From: Cuspidothrix issatschenkoi CHARLIE-1
Lineage (GTDB): Bacteria > Cyanobacteriota > Cyanobacteriia > Cyanobacteriales > Nostocaceae
Length of the DNA stretch: 64,000 nt
Assembly (NCBI RefSeq): GCF_002934005.1
Contig: NZ_PGEM01000025.1
Coordinates: 1 to 64,000 of the forward strand
Direction of reading: 5' to 3'
How positions within the stretch are numbered: the stretch's first letter is position 1; every line of letters starts with the position of its first letter. Positions 9,186-19,442 of the stretch are shown here, piece after piece. A model generated the notes under the pieces. That model did no database searches. It was not told where the DNA came from and saw only the letters and a list, made by a program, of their open reading frames with translations. The translations under genes were made by a program, and so were the position numbers.

Positions 9186-9342
9186 AAACGTTCCGGTGGA
9201 ACATCTTTACACCTAAATTTATCCTTGGTTTCAGCAACGCCAAAAAATCTGTACCTCTAGAGAGATAAAACCCAGATGACGCAGCTTTTATAGTTGTAAT
9301 AAATGGGTTTTGAACAGAAAACAACTCCGGGGGATATGCTTG

Positions 9343-10920
9343 ATGAAAGCCTTATTAATCTGGCCGATAATGCCTAATTCCTTCTGGTCTTATCAGGAAA
9401 CTCTTGATTTAGCTGGGTTACGTGCTACTAATCCCCCATTGGGTTTAATCACCGTTGCAGCAATGTTACCGAGTGATTGGGAATTGAGATTAAGCGATCG
9501 CAATGTCCGTTTAGAAACAGATGCAGATTGGGAATGGTGCGATATAGTCATCATCTCTGCAATGATCATCCAAAAACAGGATTTTGGTGAATTAATTAAA
9601 AAAGGTAAAAAATTAGGTAAAAAAGTGGCAGTGGGAGGACCATTTGCCACATCTGTCCCAGAATTTGCGATCGAAGCAGGAGCAGATTATTTAATTTTAG
9701 ATGAAGGGGAAATCACTATTCCCATGTTTTTAGAAGCTTTAGAAAAGGGAGAAGAAAAGGGAATTTTCCGCGCTACAGAAAAACCAGATGTCACCCAAAC
9801 TCCCTTACCAAGATTTGATTTATTGGATTTAAATGCTTATATAGCAATGACTGTGCAATTTTCACGAGGTTGTCCATTCCAATGTGAATTTTGCGATATT
9901 ATTACTCTGTTTGGTAGAAAGCCACGCACGAAAACACCAGAACAAATATTAGCAGAATTAGAAGTATTATATCAAATGGGTTGGTGGCGTTATGTCTTTA
10001 TAGTTGATGATAACTTTATTGGTAACAAACGCAATGCTAAAGTCTTTTTAAGGGAATTAATTCCTTGGATGGAAAAACGTAATTATCCCTTTGCCTTATT
10101 AACAGAAGCATCTTTGAATTTAGCAGAAGATGATGAATTGCTAGAATTGATGGTAAAAGCTGGTTTTGTCATGGTATTCATGGGAATTGAAACCCCTGAT
10201 GTAGATAGTTTAGCAGGAATTAATAAAGAACAAAATACGCGGACTTCCTTAGTTGAATCCTGCCATAAAATTACTAAAGCAGGTTTACAAATAATGTCTG
10301 GTTTTATCTTAGGATTTGATGGTGAAAAACCAGGTGCTGGTAAACGGATTCAAGAATTTGTAGAAGAAACCTGTATTCCCCAAGCCCATCTTAATTTATT
10401 GCAAGCACTACCTAATACAGCCATGTGGACTCGCTTGCAAAAAGAAGGACGGTTAATAGATGGTTTGGGTGAATTTTTGGGTTCTCAAAAAGCCTTAATG
10501 AATTTTGTTCCTACCCGGCCAATTTCGGAAATTGCCGATGAATTTATTGAAACTTTTTGGAATTTATATGAACCTATGCCATACCTAAAAAGGACTTTTA
10601 AACATTTTATGATGATAGAAGGTTGGCGGGCTAAATATCAAAGAACTTTAACTAAATCAGAGATCCAGTTTTTAATGTCTATTTGTTGGCGACAGGGAGT
10701 ATTGCGTTCTACACGGTTTGTATTTTGGCAGCAATTAATTACAATGGTACGGCTTAAACCTCATCTATTATATGATTATTTAATTGCTTTAGGCGTAGGC
10801 GAGCATTTCTTTAAATTCCGTCATGAAGTCAAGGTGGAAATAGAATCAGAGTTGGCAGAATTACAACAACATGAACAGAACAAAAAAGCAACAATTTTAC
10901 AGTTAGAAACTGTTAGTTAA
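9343..10920 (+). CDS. B12-binding-domain radical SAM protein
   Basis: The ATG at 9343 is preferred over an upstream TTG at 9310 because GGGGGA sits nine bases before it and MKALLIWP is the family-like start; the product is 525 residues. Residues about 1-150 form a Rossmann-type cobalamin-binding domain (NPPLGLITVAAML, VAVGGPFAT, YLILDEGE). The radical SAM core follows, with CPFQCEFC giving the 4Fe-4S ligands Cys177, Cys181 and Cys184. The C-terminal part (about 380-480) resembles the DUF4070 extension of HpnP/HpnJ-like enzymes. Such proteins methylate or rearrange unactivated carbons, often in lipids, but the substrate here is unknown. Confidence 0.85.
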   Translation: MKALLIWPIMPNSFWSYQETLDLAGLRATNPPLGLITVAAMLPSDWELRLSDRNVRLETDADWEWCDIVIISAMIIQKQDFGELIKKGKKLGKKVAVGGPFATSVPEFAIEAGADYLILDEGEITIPMFLEALEKGEEKGIFRATEKPDVTQTPLPRFDLLDLNAYIAMTVQFSRGCPFQCEFCDIITLFGRKPRTKTPEQILAELEVLYQMGWWRYVFIVDDNFIGNKRNAKVFLRELIPWMEKRNYPFALLTEASLNLAEDDELLELMVKAGFVMVFMGIETPDVDSLAGINKEQNTRTSLVESCHKITKAGLQIMSGFILGFDGEKPGAGKRIQEFVEETCIPQAHLNLLQALPNTAMWTRLQKEGRLIDGLGEFLGSQKALMNFVPTRPISEIADEFIETFWNLYEPMPYLKRTFKHFMMIEGWRAKYQRTLTKSEIQFLMSICWRQGVLRSTRFVFWQQLITMVRLKPHLLYDYLIALGVGEHFFKFRHEVKVEIESELAELQQHEQNKKATILQLETVS

Positions 10921-11053
10921 GCCGTAAAGACGTTCCGGGACTTATACCCGGATTTCTCATAGATAAAAAGAAAATAGGGGTCAAAAACTGCCAAAATCTA
11001 TATTGTACAAATATTCCAGCAGTTAAAGCATGACCCCAAATAATACAGATAGT

Positions 11054-11168
11054 AAGTAGGTAAACCGAAAAATTTAAAGGTATGTGAAGAAAAGTAAAAT
11101 CGCCCAAAACTCTCTTCGGTGTTCCCTGTTCCCTTGCCCCAAGGACAATTTTTAACCCTAACCTACTT
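11054..11168. mobile_element. MITE-like element, family 3
   Basis: A 115-bp non-coding element bounded by AAGTAGGT (11054-11061) and ACCTACTT (11161-11168). The body contains GTAAAATCGCCC and ACAATTTTTAAC, also seen near 37471-37620 and, in part, at 21290-21313. A CCCTGTTCCCTTG heptamer lies inside. The whole 10921-11457 spacer otherwise holds no gene; its start (10923-10950) carries GTAAAGACGTTCCGG, related to 9183-9210. Confidence 0.55.
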
Positions 11169-11457
11169 ATACCAGAACAGTTCAAAGTTAAGCAAGCAAA
11201 GTCGCGTCCAATCGTAGTTAATTTTCAGATGATTGGAATTATACAGCACTTTTAAAGTAAATTAGGTACACCAATCTTATAAGATAATTTTCAAAATTGA
11301 ATTTTAATCCGTCTAATCCGTGATTCTGACTATGCTTGAAGTTTAATCTGTGACTGTAGTTCCAAATTTTGCTTACGTCGGTGATTTTACTCCCTTGTGA
11401 GAAATCCTGGTTTAAGTGTAAAATATCGTGGTGCTACTAAAATTTAAGATATAAACA

Positions 11458-12414
11458 ATGACCAGAAAACGTATTTTAGTTACAGGTGCAAGTGGCTGTA
11501 TCGGTCACTATATCAGTGAAAGTTTAATTCAAAATACTAATCACGAATTGTATCTACTAGTTAGAAATCCCAATAAACTACAGGTTGATACTACAGTCCG
11601 TCCAGGTATCACTATTCTCCAGGGTGATATGCAAGAAATTAGTAAATTTGAGAATTTACTCAAAACAATTGATATTGCAGTATTAACAGCCACCTCCTGG
11701 GGTGGTGAGGGCATTTTTGATATTAATGTCTTCAAAACTATCGAATTAATGAATTTGCTAAATTCAGAAAAATGTGAACAGGTAATTTATTTTTCTACTG
11801 CGAGTGTGTTAAATCAAGATAATCAACCACTTAAAGAAGCTGGAGAAATCGGTACAGATTATATCCGTTCTAAATATAATTGTTTACATCAAATTGAAAA
11901 ATTAGCTATTTTTCCCAAAATTACCACAGTTTTTCCGACTTTAGTTTTAGGTGGTGATGACACAAAACCATATTCTCATCTCACATCAGGTATTCCTGAA
12001 GTTACTAACTATATTAATATCATTCGGTTTTTACAAGCTGACGGCAGTTTTCACTTTATTCATGGTAAAGATATTGCTACAGTTGTGCGATACTTTATTG
12101 ATTATCCACCACAATCAGGAGATCCGCGCCGATTTGTATTAGGACAATCTTGCTTAACTGCTAATCAAGCTATAGATGAAGTTTGCGCTTATTTAAATAA
12201 AAAGATTTACTTCCGCATTCCTCTATCTTTAGGTTTAGCTAATGTGATTATTGCCTTATTCCGTATTCAAATGGCAGCTTGGGATAGATTCTGCATGAAT
12301 TATCGGCATTTTCGCTACGCTAATGCCATTAATCCTAGTAGTTTTAATTTACAAAATTACTGTGCAACAATGACTGATGTTTTAAAAATTAGTGGTGTAA
12401 AACGGAGAACTTAG
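11458..12414 (+). CDS. NAD-dependent epimerase/dehydratase (extended SDR)
   Basis: A 318-residue Rossmann protein starting RILVTGASGCIGHYI, a GxxGxxG NAD(P)-binding loop at about residues 9-15. An SDR-like Tyr-Lys pair is not at the textbook YxxxK spacing: the region reads TDYIRSKYNC, in which YIRSK is a YxxxK pair and follows FSTASV. The C-terminal part is substrate-specific and not assignable, and no operon partner is visible. Sugar-nucleotide epimerase or reductase are both possible. Confidence 0.8.
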   Translation: MTRKRILVTGASGCIGHYISESLIQNTNHELYLLVRNPNKLQVDTTVRPGITILQGDMQEISKFENLLKTIDIAVLTATSWGGEGIFDINVFKTIELMNLLNSEKCEQVIYFSTASVLNQDNQPLKEAGEIGTDYIRSKYNCLHQIEKLAIFPKITTVFPTLVLGGDDTKPYSHLTSGIPEVTNYINIIRFLQADGSFHFIHGKDIATVVRYFIDYPPQSGDPRRFVLGQSCLTANQAIDEVCAYLNKKIYFRIPLSLGLANVIIALFRIQMAAWDRFCMNYRHFRYANAINPSSFNLQNYCATMTDVLKISGVKRRT

Positions 12415-12595
12415 ATTTAGTACACTCATCTTAATTGTGAAAATCAAAGTAGAGAATTTTGATTATTTTGTAAGGTGGGTATTCCCCACCAAAACCCTTA
12501 TAATAACGGTAATTCCTACATGAATTAATATTTTGGGGTTAAAATACTGACATAATTTAACCAGGTTACATTCTCAAATCAAGATACATCTTTTT
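12415..12595. terminator. Hairpin spacer after the SDR gene
   Basis: GGTGGG-TATT-CCCACC at about 12475-12490 forms a compact hairpin 60 bp beyond the SDR stop, without a clear T-run. A weak terminator or a repeat hairpin is possible. Nothing else is seen before the HEPN gene. Confidence 0.35.
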
Positions 12596-13036
12596 ATGGA
12601 TACTTATCATAGAAAGTGTCAACTAGGTGCTTCTCGTCGTCGTCTAGAAGATGCTGAAACATTACATAAACAAAAACGTTGGACGGGTGCTATTTATCTA
12701 GGTGGTTATGCAGTTGAGTGTGCGCTAAAATCTCTAATATGTTATGAACAACGAAAAAACCACTTTAAAGAAACAACCGTTTTCCAGAAAATTCAAGGTG
12801 CTAGTTTGCATAATTTAACAAACTTACTCAATGAGCTAGAATCTATTAAACGCAGCATACAATTAGATAGAAGAGGTATTTATAAACCTGCCTGGAATTT
12901 AGTATCATCAGTTTGGCTTAATGATGAATTAAGGTATTCAAATAGAGACGGTGATGAAAAGGAGAGCGAAGAATTTATAGAAGCAGTAAAAATATTACAC
13001 AGATTTTTTCTAGCAAAGCAAAACGAGGCATCATGA
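12596..13036 (+). CDS. HEPN-domain protein, first gene of a two-gene module
   Basis: A 146-residue all-helical protein with the HEPN pattern: a first helix (SRRRLEDAETLHKQKRWTGAIYL) and the characteristic GGYAVECALKSLICYE, where Glu and Lys sit on the second helix. LHNLTNLLNELESI follows, then a long C-terminal helix. HEPN proteins are often RNases or RNA-binding partners in toxin-antitoxin and abortive-infection loci. The usual catalytic RX4-6H motif is not evident late in the protein, so it may be a non-catalytic or divergent member. Its TGA overlaps the ATG of the next gene (ATGA at 13033), so the two are almost certainly coexpressed and may form a complex. Confidence 0.78.
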   Translation: MDTYHRKCQLGASRRRLEDAETLHKQKRWTGAIYLGGYAVECALKSLICYEQRKNHFKETTVFQKIQGASLHNLTNLLNELESIKRSIQLDRRGIYKPAWNLVSSVWLNDELRYSNRDGDEKESEEFIEAVKILHRFFLAKQNEAS

Positions 13037-15714
13037 TAGAAAATATAAACTTAACACCTAACATTATTTATCAACACCTATATGAAAATCTTAGCCGTGA
13101 AGATGAACAAGTAGAAGTGAGTGTTAAAAGGATTTCATTAGGTTGGATAAAAATTAGGATAGTTACTAAAAAATTTGAGGGTAAATTATTAATTGAAAGA
13201 GAACAAAAAATAGATGAATTATTAGCAAATATTGAACCTAATTTCAATCTTGGTCAATATCCCATATCCGGCTATGAATTACTAACACCGGAAGAAGCAA
13301 TAAAACAACCTCCTCAGTATATTAAAGTACCACTTTGGTCAGATATTTTAATGGCTCCCGAACCGGATCAAGCGGTAGAAGTGGATGAAGATATTCCCAC
13401 TAAAAAACCTTTAATTGCCACCTTTTATTCATTTAAAGGTGGTGTAGGTAGATCCACAGCATTAGGTTTAGTAGGAGGCATACTAGCAAAAAGAAATCGC
13501 CGTGTAGTCATGGTAGACTTTGACTTAGAAGCTCCGGGAATTTCAGTTATGTTTCAACAGGAAATTGAAAAAAACTCTGGAGAAAATTTAGGAGTCTTAG
13601 ATTATCTACACCAAAGGTCTTTAACTCCTGAAGAAAATATTCCTAATATTCTTGATTGTATTCAACAAATAAATTTACAAACTCGTGGGGAACTTTATTT
13701 AGTACCTGTAGGAGAATATGATGAAAATTATATTCATCGGTTAGCTGATTTAGATATGCGTTCTTTTTATCGGACTGCCAAAAATCCAGTCAAGCAACTA
13801 ATAGAAGATATTAAACAGCAACTAGAACCAGATGTAATTTTAATTGATGCTCGTCCTGGATTTAATGATGTAGCTGCAATTACACTTTTCGATTTAGCCG
13901 ATACAGCAATAATTTGTTTTTCACCAACTGATCAAAGTTTTCAAGGATTACGTTGGGTGATCAAGGCAATTCTGAAACAAAAACAATATCAGGGTAAACC
14001 TGATGTCAGATTTCTATTAACTCCCATTCCATCAGTTACACCTAATCACTATAAAGATTTAGTCATAAAAGTTGAAAATTGGATTGATCAATATTGCTAT
14101 GAAGATGATTTATCCATATCTCCAGGTGCAAAAATTGATGAACTACATCATACAATTTTCTATAATCCTATCATCACAACTCTATCTAGTTTGGTTAATG
14201 ATGTACCCAAAAGTTTATTAGATGAATATATACCAATTGCCGATACTATTGATGCTAGTTTACCCGATATCAAACCCAGTATTGTTAATAAAACTATTGA
14301 TGATCGGAAAAAGATCCTTAATGAATTAAAATTTCAAGCTGCTACAGCACAAGAACTAGAACCAGAAAACATTTCCGAAATATTCCAACGTACAGAAGAT
14401 TTTCCTAGATTTTTAAGTAATAAAACTTGGTTAATTCGTGGTGCTAAAGGAACAGGTAAAAGCCTATTGTTTAGATTGTTTGTAGAACAACCAACAGCAG
14501 CAAAAAAACTAGCTCAATCTGATGTCAATTTAGATCATGTTCACTTTGTTTCTGGTCATGGTCAACTTAGAGTATCAAGTACAATTTTAGATAGGTTTGA
14601 TCTTGAAAGCTATGAAAATCAAGCTGGTACAAATGACTGGCAATTTTTCTGGCTCAATTATGCTCTTTTACAACTTTGTTATCGTTTAACTGAATTACGT
14701 TCACTACCTGGTTTAGATGAAAAGTTAGTGACATTAAGTAATCAAGAAAACCCTGCTCATGCTGATATTATTTCATGGCTAGTAGAAAGATCAAACTCAC
14801 CAAATAAGAAACCACAAGCTGCTGATGAACTGCGTTTAATTGACCGAGCATTACAAGCAAAAAATCAAATAGTATGGCTATTATATGATGAACTAGATGC
14901 AGGTTTTGGTTCTAGTCCAGAAGATTATGCTCGACGGAGAAGATCCCTAGAAGCTTTGCTGGCCTGGTGGTTAGAAAGTGGTACAAATCTCAAACAAATT
15001 GTCCCGAAAATATTTTTACGTGAAGATATTTGGAAGCAATTTAACTTTACTAATACAGGACATTATAGCGGACGTTCACTAGAATTACTTTGGGAGGAAG
15101 CTGATCTCTGGCGACTTGTACTCCGTCAAGCTCTTACCAGTTCTCCATCTCTACGCAAATCTTTGGGAGGAGTTACTGTTGAAAGATTGGATATAATTGT
15201 GCTGGAACAATTGCGCCAAAGTCTTTATCCCCTGTGGGGTGAACGCATGGGCAGTGGTAATAAAGCCTATACTTATAATTGGGTGAGAACTCGTATTGCA
15301 GATGGACAAAAAAATTGTTTTCCACGCAGTTTAATATTACTTTTAGAAGAAGCTGTCAAAATTGAAAAAGGATTTCCTACAGAATATCCCTTAGAAATAA
15401 CATTGCGACCAAAAGCTTTAATTAATGCTTTTCCTAGTGTTTCTCATCAGCGTGTCGCTGAGGTTCGTAATGAATATCCTGAACTAGAAAAATTGCTAGA
15501 AAGACTTCAAGGAGAACGCTCTCCTATTAATGAAGATAGGTTATCTGAGATATGGAATTTGCAGGGTGGTGAATTATCACTGCGTATTCAGGATATGGTT
15601 GACGCTGGTATTTTGACGGAACGCTCTCGTCCCAAAGATCCTCCTCCTCGCGTCTATGCAGTTACTGAATTGTACCTGTATGGACTGGGGATGGTTCGTA
15701 AGGGACAACGATAG
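13033..15714 (+). CDS. BolA-like / KGGVGR ParA-MinD-like / P-loop ATPase fusion protein
   Basis: An 893-residue protein whose modules can be read directly. Residues about 5-95 look BolA-like (IVTKKFEGKLLIERE...LLTPEEA). Residues about 125-420 are a MinD/ParA-type ATPase with deviant Walker A KGGVGRST (135-142), DFDLEAPG (162-169) and VILIDARPG with Asp272. A second ATPase follows, with Walker A GAKGTGKS (470-477) and LLYDELD (616-622), resembling Sll1717-type P-loop proteins. The last 60 or so residues look like a winged helix (LSLRIQDMVDAGILTE). It overlaps the HEPN gene by four bases. Function is unknown. The inference is a HEPN effector or partner governed by a large ATPase sensor, as in conflict systems; plasmid partition is unlikely, since there is no ParB or obvious site. 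Confidence 0.8.
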   Translation: MIENINLTPNIIYQHLYENLSREDEQVEVSVKRISLGWIKIRIVTKKFEGKLLIEREQKIDELLANIEPNFNLGQYPISGYELLTPEEAIKQPPQYIKVPLWSDILMAPEPDQAVEVDEDIPTKKPLIATFYSFKGGVGRSTALGLVGGILAKRNRRVVMVDFDLEAPGISVMFQQEIEKNSGENLGVLDYLHQRSLTPEENIPNILDCIQQINLQTRGELYLVPVGEYDENYIHRLADLDMRSFYRTAKNPVKQLIEDIKQQLEPDVILIDARPGFNDVAAITLFDLADTAIICFSPTDQSFQGLRWVIKAILKQKQYQGKPDVRFLLTPIPSVTPNHYKDLVIKVENWIDQYCYEDDLSISPGAKIDELHHTIFYNPIITTLSSLVNDVPKSLLDEYIPIADTIDASLPDIKPSIVNKTIDDRKKILNELKFQAATAQELEPENISEIFQRTEDFPRFLSNKTWLIRGAKGTGKSLLFRLFVEQPTAAKKLAQSDVNLDHVHFVSGHGQLRVSSTILDRFDLESYENQAGTNDWQFFWLNYALLQLCYRLTELRSLPGLDEKLVTLSNQENPAHADIISWLVERSNSPNKKPQAADELRLIDRALQAKNQIVWLLYDELDAGFGSSPEDYARRRRSLEALLAWWLESGTNLKQIVPKIFLREDIWKQFNFTNTGHYSGRSLELLWEEADLWRLVLRQALTSSPSLRKSLGGVTVERLDIIVLEQLRQSLYPLWGERMGSGNKAYTYNWVRTRIADGQKNCFPRSLILLLEEAVKIEKGFPTEYPLEITLRPKALINAFPSVSHQRVAEVRNEYPELEKLLERLQGERSPINEDRLSEIWNLQGGELSLRIQDMVDAGILTERSRPKDPPPRVYAVTELYLYGLGMVRKGQR

Positions 15715-15750
15715 CGAAACTAAGTTAAAACAACAAAATCAACCCACCAA

Positions 15751-16782
<1,032 letters not shown>

Positions 16783-16951
16783 TTAGTTATTAGTCAGTTG
16801 TTAGTTATCAGTTGTTAGTAGTCAATTACGCTAACAATTGACTACTATAGCGGTATGCACTCGAATGAGATACAAAATTAACCTAAACGGCCTTACCCCA
16901 AAATCTTTTCAACTCTGTCATCTGTCACTTGCTATGACAACTAAATTTAAA

Positions 16952-17069
16952 TAGGACCTACGCAAAATATCTCTTAAACCCTCATTTCTTCCTGTCCTCT
17001 GTACCTGGAGTGGTATGGCTAACGCCACGCTTCGCTATCGTTATTCCATGATTTTGTGCGTAAGTTCTA
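16952..17069. mobile_element. IS630-type MITE, family 2
   Basis: A 118-bp element with inverted ends TAGGACCTACGCAAAAT and, at the right, ATTTTGTGCGTAAGTTCTA, flanked by TA. Inside is a GGCTAACGCCACGCTTCGC-type repeat. The same ends bound a 201-bp element at 53084-53284. The rest of the 16780-16951 spacer holds TTAGTTAT/TCAGTTGT heptamer-like repeats and no gene. Confidence 0.6.
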
Positions 17070-17750
17070 TTAAATATAAGGCGTTACATCTTCATCACAT
17101 TTGTCTGCAAGGTAAGACAGGGCGCGGAAACGTAAACCAACTAATTGTTCATAGAGGGGGTTAATTTTGCACATTGGGGGGATATGAACTATTTTCTTAC
17201 CAAAAAGAGTAACATCTCTTTCAAAAGGACATTGGGAAGGAATCATTTTACACAAAAAGCGGGCAACTCTAGGATCATGAATATCTAACCCATCTAACCA
17301 ATGACGTAGAGGAGTTAAAGCATCTGGGTGGTGGGGTTGCAGTCCACTAGAGAGGGAATGGGAATCTTGTGTTTGAACCTTATCTTCTAGAGTATGACGT
17401 AAGGCCGTGAGTAAATTATCTTGCAGTGCCAATTTTTGACAAAATTGGTGTAAAACTTCATCTTCACTGGTAGAGTATGTACCATCAGCGATCGCTACCA
17501 TCACAGCAGTCCGCAAGAAATTTTCCGCCGCAGGTGTACCTTTCCCTAAAATAGCTGCTAACTCATCTGGTGTAATTATTTCTAGAGTTTCCCAGTCTAT
17601 ATGAGGATCTAATTCATCTTTGGTAAGATTAGTAATTAATTCCTGTTCTTGAGCATCAAAGTTACCATCAGCCCAAGCAATTGTCAAAAGTCCTCGTAAC
17701 CAAGCGGCAATTTGTTCGCTAGTGTAGGGGGTTTCAGCAGCACTTGTCAT
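17070..17750 (-). CDS. TerB-like plus Mo-dependent nitrogenase C-terminal domain protein
   Basis: A 226-residue two-part protein. Residues about 8-125 have the TerB-like helical pattern with acidic clusters (LTIAWADGNFDAQEQELI and VAIADGTYSTSEDEVL). Residues about 145-226 (LRHWLDGLDIHDPRVARFLC, MIPSQCPFERDV, HIPPMCKINPLYEQL) match the Mo-dependent nitrogenase C-terminal domain (PF06967 as recalled). The three cysteines in that part suggest metal or cluster binding. The family is common in cyanobacteria and its role is not established. Standing apart from nif genes, it supports but does not prove a diazotrophic host. Confidence 0.8.
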   Translation of the reverse strand: MTSAAETPYTSEQIAAWLRGLLTIAWADGNFDAQEQELITNLTKDELDPHIDWETLEIITPDELAAILGKGTPAAENFLRTAVMVAIADGTYSTSEDEVLHQFCQKLALQDNLLTALRHTLEDKVQTQDSHSLSSGLQPHHPDALTPLRHWLDGLDIHDPRVARFLCKMIPSQCPFERDVTLFGKKIVHIPPMCKINPLYEQLVGLRFRALSYLADKCDEDVTPYI

Positions 17751-18034
17751 AAAAACTTTCGCCTCAAATTTTTATTACTCAATATTTAAGTTACCTGAAA
17801 ATAGCCTAAAATTCTGTACATTCAATTCGTAGAAATATAACTAATAATTAAGATTTGCCACAATTTTCCCCACGGTCGTCAATATATCAGTTGCTTAACT
17901 ACTAGACATTACAGATATAATTGATTATACGTAATAATTCAGTAGTCAGGATTCAGAGTCTATAAAAAAGCTCAATTCTGAAGGCTGATAGCTGAATACT
18001 TAGGATTATATTTCTCACTAACTAGGAATAAACT

Positions 18035-19135
18035 ATGTTCTGCTTTGGAATTGAACATGAAGTGGCTTTTCTGAATCATCAAGGAAAATTCGCAGATTTC
18101 CATAATACAAAATTTGCAGATTTTCAGCAAATTGTGGACAAATTACCTATCTATCCCCATGATTACCCACAATTAAGAGTTGGTGATGCGGGTATTAAAA
18201 AAAAGCGTTGGTATATTGAAGGATTTGAAAGGTTTAACAACTCTGAAGAAGTAGTTGACTGTGTAGCAAAGGGCATTGAAATTAGAACCACTATCCACTC
18301 CACTATACAGGGTGCAATTGATGAATTAACAGCTAGTTTTAATTTATTAACTGATGTTGCTGCTAGTTTTGGCTTCTTACCTGTTTTAGCTAGTTTTAAT
18401 CCCTATACTTCTGTGTTTGAACCTCAACCACCATTAAATGATTTTGAAATTAGACAATTACAAGCCTATCCCGATGAACAAACTGCCCATATTTACATGG
18501 TTTCTTATGGACCAGACTTAAATATTTCTTTGAGAAATTTGCCAACAGAAAGATTAATTGATATTGGCAAAAAGTTAAATTATTATAGTCCTTACATTAT
18601 CCCTTTTACTTATAGTTCTCCTTTTTATCATGGGGGTTTATGGGAAGGTTTATCGGTGAGAACATTTATCAGAACTGGGAAAAGATCCGCAACTTTAGTT
18701 TTTGTAGAAACAGCAGCAGAATTAATTAAAAGTGTACCTTCATTAACTAAGGTTGCTCGCATTCCCACAGAAATTGGCAGAATAGAATTTAAAGCTTGTG
18801 ATAGTTGTGATAATTTCGCTATTTATGCAGGGTTATTAGCTTTATTAAAAGGTTTAATTTTAGATGAAACTTTACCCGGTAGAGCGATTATACCTGATGC
18901 CAGATCACATCAGATTTCTGCTAAATATGGCTTTGAAAATGAAGATATTTTAGTCAATACTACCAAAATTTTAGAGTTGGCTGAAATTGCCCTCAAAGAT
19001 GATCCTGATATTGAATTTTTAGTGCCTCTCAAATTAATTTTATCAGAGCAAAAAACAAAATCTCATGAATTAATTAGCTACTTTCAAAAAGTAGGTTCAA
19101 TTGAAACCACTCTCAAGCAAACTTACAAACCCTAA
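18035..19135 (+). CDS. Glutamate-cysteine ligase-like protein
   Basis: A 366-residue protein opening FGIEHEVAFLN, the acidic ATP-grasp-like entry of glutamine-synthetase-fold carboxylate-amine ligases (GCS2 group). Later elements are GIEIRTTIHST, SLRNLPTERLIDIG and RIEFKACDSCDN. The family joins glutamate to an amine such as cysteine using ATP. The main cyanobacterial gshA may lie elsewhere, so this could be a paralogue with another amine substrate. The stop falls at the edge of a MITE-like repeat (copy B), so the final residues may have been altered by that insertion. Confidence 0.65.
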   Translation: MFCFGIEHEVAFLNHQGKFADFHNTKFADFQQIVDKLPIYPHDYPQLRVGDAGIKKKRWYIEGFERFNNSEEVVDCVAKGIEIRTTIHSTIQGAIDELTASFNLLTDVAASFGFLPVLASFNPYTSVFEPQPPLNDFEIRQLQAYPDEQTAHIYMVSYGPDLNISLRNLPTERLIDIGKKLNYYSPYIIPFTYSSPFYHGGLWEGLSVRTFIRTGKRSATLVFVETAAELIKSVPSLTKVARIPTEIGRIEFKACDSCDNFAIYAGLLALLKGLILDETLPGRAIIPDARSHQISAKYGFENEDILVNTTKILELAEIALKDDPDIEFLVPLKLILSEQKTKSHELISYFQKVGSIETTLKQTYKP

Positions 19136-19260
19136 TAGGGTTTTAATACCCCCTAACCCCCAATTCTGGGGGAATAGGAATTTCAAAGTCCCCCAAGTTT
19201 GGGGATTTAGGGGGCTAAATAAGCACAAAAGGAAGACAGATAAGACTTGTGTGTACACCG
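19136..19260 (-). mobile_element. MITE-like element, family 1, copy B
   Basis: Inverted relative to copies A and C. It has the same two palindromes (CCCCCAATTCTGGGGG and CCCCCAAGTTTGGGG) and the end TGTGTACACCGTAG. It is very similar to copy C through AATAGGGTTTTAAT and then diverges at the end next to the ligase-like gene. The rest of the spacer to 19442 includes an AAGAAGTCGGGGATCTGGG repeat at 19339-19357. Confidence 0.65.
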
Positions 19261-19442
19261 TAGCCGGGGGGTAAATTATATACAACTTTACAAAGAAATG
19301 GTACTAGATAAATTTATCATTTATGGACACAATCAATCAAAGAAGTCGGGGATCTGGGTATGACCTCACAAAATTACAACCCTGAATATCAGGACAAAAC
19401 CGCTAAAATAGTAGTAAATCAGAAAAACCGAAAAATCTGGAT

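Noticed and set aside
10913-11185. 90-codon minus-strand frame overlapping the radical SAM stop
   Set aside because: It runs through the family-3 repeat element and heptamer DNA, so its peptide is repeat-derived.
13033-15714. Plasmid-partition ParA
   Set aside because: The deviant Walker A matches MinD/ParA, but there is no ParB gene, no centromere-like repeat, and a second P-loop ATPase domain is fused.
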